Assembly (NCBI GenBank): GCA_965276665.1
Contig: OZ255620.1
Coordinates: 3,906,001 to 3,970,000, forward strand
Direction: 5' to 3'
Source: CAWGJC01 sp965276665
Lineage (GTDB): Bacteria > Pseudomonadota > Alphaproteobacteria > Acetobacterales > Acetobacteraceae
DNA: 64,000 nucleotides
Under the pieces are notes generated by a model that worked only from the letters and a program-made list of their open reading frames with translations, did not search any database and was not told where the DNA came from. Shown in pieces: positions 61,897-64,000 of this stretch. The stretch's first letter is position 1, and each line of letters begins with the position of its first letter. The position numbers and the translations under genes were made by a program.

Positions 61897-63480
61897 CTAC
61901 TGCGAGACGGTGATCGGCGTCAGATCCTGGAACCAGCTCTGCGCCTGCACGAAACCGTGCAGCTTGGGCGAGAGCGCGCGCGGGTTCACGTCATGCGCGA
62001 CCCAGATCATCACCGCGTCCTCGTTCATCTTCTCGTTGAGCCTCTCGAGCAGCGTGTTGCGCTTGCCGACATCGAACTCGGCGTTGATCGCGCTGATCAG
62101 CTGCTCGACCTCTGGGTTCTCGTAATGCCCCCAATTGCTGCCGGCCGGCGCCCATTGCGCGCGCTGCACATGGCGGATCAGGGCATAGAAAGGATCCTGC
62201 CCCGCCTTGCTCGCGTTGATGCCGGAGATGTCCGGGTTCTTGTCGATCCCGTCGCGTCCCACCTGCCCGAGCGCGTTCCAATCCATCACCTTGAGCGTGA
62301 CCTTGAACCCGACCGCCTCGAGCTGGGACTTGATCAGCTCGTTCATCGGCAGCGGCTGCATCTGGCCGGAGCCTGAGGTCGAGATCACGAAGGTGATTGC
62401 GCAGGGCAGGCAGTTCGCTTGCTGGAGCAGCGCATGCGCCTGGTCGGGGTCGAAACCGTAGCGGACCGGATGGCCGTAATAGGGCGTGCTCGGCGGAATG
62501 GTGGAATAGGCTTCCTCCATCATGCCGTCGAGCAGGTCCTTCACATCCGCGCGGTTGATCGCGAGATTCGCCGCACGACGCACCCGCACATCGGCGAATG
62601 GGCCTTTCACGAAGTTGAGCTGATACGCCCAGATATGCGGGTAAATATTGGTGAAGATCTGCATGCCCGCGGATTTCAACCGCGCCACCGCGTCGGGCGG
62701 CGGCGCCTCGGCGAAATTCACCTGGCCGGAGAGCAGGGCGGCGACGCGCGTATTCGCCTCGGGCATCGGCAGCAGCACGAGGCGATCCTGCTTCGGCCGC
62801 CGCGCGGTATCCCAATACGCCGTATTGGGCACCAGCTCGAGACGCTCATGCGGTGTCATTGAGGAAAACCGATACGGCCCGGTGCCCGATGGATGATCCG
62901 CATAAGCGGTCCAGTTGTATTTCAGCTCCTTCGCGCGGCACGGGCTGATCAGCGGAACATAGCTGATCTCATAAGGGAAAAGACTGTCCACCGTCTTGGT
63001 GGTGAACACCACCTGGTGGGCGCCGGCCGCCTCGACATTGGCGACGTTCAGCAGATAGCCGCGTGTCAGCGCGAACTGGAAGCTGTCGAATTGCGGCGCC
63101 TTGTTGTCGGAGACCCGGCCGATATTCCACACCACGTCGGCGGCGGCGAACGGGCAGCCATCATGCCAGGTGGCGTCCTGGCGCAGATCGAACACCCAGC
63201 GCTTGCGATCCTCGGGATCGACATGCCAACCGGTCGCGAGCCCGGGACGGATATCCGAGGCACGATCGCTGCGCGAGAGATCCCAGTTGACCAACGCGTC
63301 ATAGAGGTTGAGCGCGACGAAGCGATATCCCTCGAAACCCTGATCCGGCGTGCCGGTGGTGATCGGAATGTCGCCGGCCGTCATCGCGACGGTCACCGTG
63401 CCTTGCGCCAGCGCCGTATGGGTGGCGGCCGCGACACCGAACGCAGCCGCAAGCCAACCGATCGCCAGACGCAGGCGCAT
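61897..63480 (-). CDS. ABC transporter family 5 substrate-binding protein, copy 1
   Basis: About 527 residues. Signal peptide MRLRLAIGWLAAAFGVAAAT is followed by ALAQ. SBP_bac_5 features match copy 2: DPEDRKRWVFDLRQDATWHD, ADVVWNIGRVSDN, HPSGTGPYRFSSM, IPPSTPYYGHPVRY. It heads the operon, and its promoter is in the 184-base divergent gap to the Nudix-type gene. It delivers the solute to the DppB/DppC permeases. Confidence 0.92.
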   Translation of the reverse strand: MRLRLAIGWLAAAFGVAAATHTALAQGTVTVAMTAGDIPITTGTPDQGFEGYRFVALNLYDALVNWDLSRSDRASDIRPGLATGWHVDPEDRKRWVFDLRQDATWHDGCPFAAADVVWNIGRVSDNKAPQFDSFQFALTRGYLLNVANVEAAGAHQVVFTTKTVDSLFPYEISYVPLISPCRAKELKYNWTAYADHPSGTGPYRFSSMTPHERLELVPNTAYWDTARRPKQDRLVLLPMPEANTRVAALLSGQVNFAEAPPPDAVARLKSAGMQIFTNIYPHIWAYQLNFVKGPFADVRVRRAANLAINRADVKDLLDGMMEEAYSTIPPSTPYYGHPVRYGFDPDQAHALLQQANCLPCAITFVISTSGSGQMQPLPMNELIKSQLEAVGFKVTLKVMDWNALGQVGRDGIDKNPDISGINASKAGQDPFYALIRHVQRAQWAPAGSNWGHYENPEVEQLISAINAEFDVGKRNTLLERLNEKMNEDAVMIWVAHDVNPRALSPKLHGFVQAQSWFQDLTPITVSQ

Positions 63481-63664
63481 TCCGAGCCTCGCAATACCGC
63501 TGCGGCGCACAATAGTGATTTCCGCAAGGCAGCATCAAGCAAAATTCTCTTGCAATCGTAAATGATTGCGGATTGTGCGAACGCTTCACTTCGTGCCCAG
63601 GAATGCAGCATTCGCGATTTCATGCGACACTGGCTCGCAACGCTGATTTTCGATACGCAGGAGC

Positions 63665-64000
63665 GATGACGACGCGCGCGAGACTTTCCGATCCGGCGAT
63701 GTCGATTGCCGATGCCGTCGCGGTCGAGCTGATCGCCGTGCTGGTGGCGGTGACGGATGGCGAGCCGCGCGTGCTGGCGGTGCGCGATGGCGCGGCGCTT
63801 CCCTCCGGCCCGTTCGAGACCGTGCACCGCTCCCTGCAATCGGGGCTGCGCAGCTGGGTGGAGGCGCAGACGCGGCACCCGCTCGGCTATGTCGAGCAGC
63901 TCTATACCTTCGCCGATCGCGACCGGCGGCGCGACGATGGCGGCCATGCCGTCTCGATCAGCTATCTCGGCCTGACGCGGGAGCGTCCCAGTGACGGCAC
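63665..64000 (+). CDS. Nudix-type NAD regulator, N-terminal part
   Basis: 112 residues before the window ends. VAVELIAVLVAVTDGEPRVL and HPLGYVEQLYTFADRDR are the signatures of the alphaproteobacterial NAD-metabolism regulators in which a Nudix-like domain senses ligands and a C-terminal winged helix binds DNA. The Nudix box and HTH would follow outside the window. AGGAG stands just before the ATG. Divergent from the amide operon, so an influence on that operon's promoter is conceivable but not shown. Confidence 0.75.

Overview
The window is high-GC chromosomal DNA from an alphaproteobacterium, most likely the Acetobacteraceae (order Rhodospirillales). Three things point there: the run trpG-trpD-trpC-moaC-moeA-lexA, a GTTC-N7-GTTC SOS box in front of lexA, and families of GC-rich intergenic palindromes of the kind common in acetic-acid-bacterial relatives. 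The family-level placement is inference from gene content, not a database match.

Bases 1-20,990 are mostly core genome. They hold a PRC-barrel protein, an FAD oxidoreductase, htpG, an oxaloacetate-decarboxylase-type lyase divergent from a ketopantoate-reductase-like enzyme, and the envelope/ribosome cluster yfgM-like - bamB - der. After these come an anion MFS porter and the reverse-strand isoprenoid block xseB-ispA-dxs followed by tlyA. Then come a dienelactone hydrolase, an ornithine decarboxylase, a YihY membrane protein, an RlpA-type protein and a glycosyltransferase-like protein.

Bases 21,210-29,000 look like an accessory island that begins at a tRNA-Leu(UAA) gene. It carries an AAA/OLD-like ATPase, a small excisionase-like HTH protein, a repetitive secreted protein, and a truncated phage-type ATPase fused by recombination to the tail of an unrelated gene. 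It also holds unknown small proteins, a membrane protein and a decayed CoA-transferase fragment. No integrase is visible.

Bases 29,000-44,600 hold a fused dihydroxyacetone kinase with an MHS transporter and a frameshifted MFS gene. Next is a compact operon of an RTX-like exported protein, a TPR-sulfotransferase and a Nudix hydrolase. Then follow an M81/MlrC peptidase, a methyltransferase, clpS, an FMN monooxygenase, phnDCE and a nucleotide-sugar epimerase. Bases 44,800-49,900 are the trp/molybdopterin/lexA block, followed by a divergent enolase-superfamily dehydratase.

Bases 51,372-63,480 form one tightly packed 12-gene reverse-strand operon. It encodes a peptide-type ABC importer with two paralogous binding proteins, two amidases each paired with a tiny AtzG-like protein, an asparaginase-like enzyme and an isochorismatase-like hydrolase. 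I read it as an uptake and C-N hydrolysis pathway for an unidentified amide or peptide-like compound. The dppC-like permease gene in it carries a one-base insertion. The window ends inside a Nudix-type NAD-regulator gene.

Six intergenic stretches carry members of a large palindromic repeat family; three of these contain the same nested inverted-repeat core.
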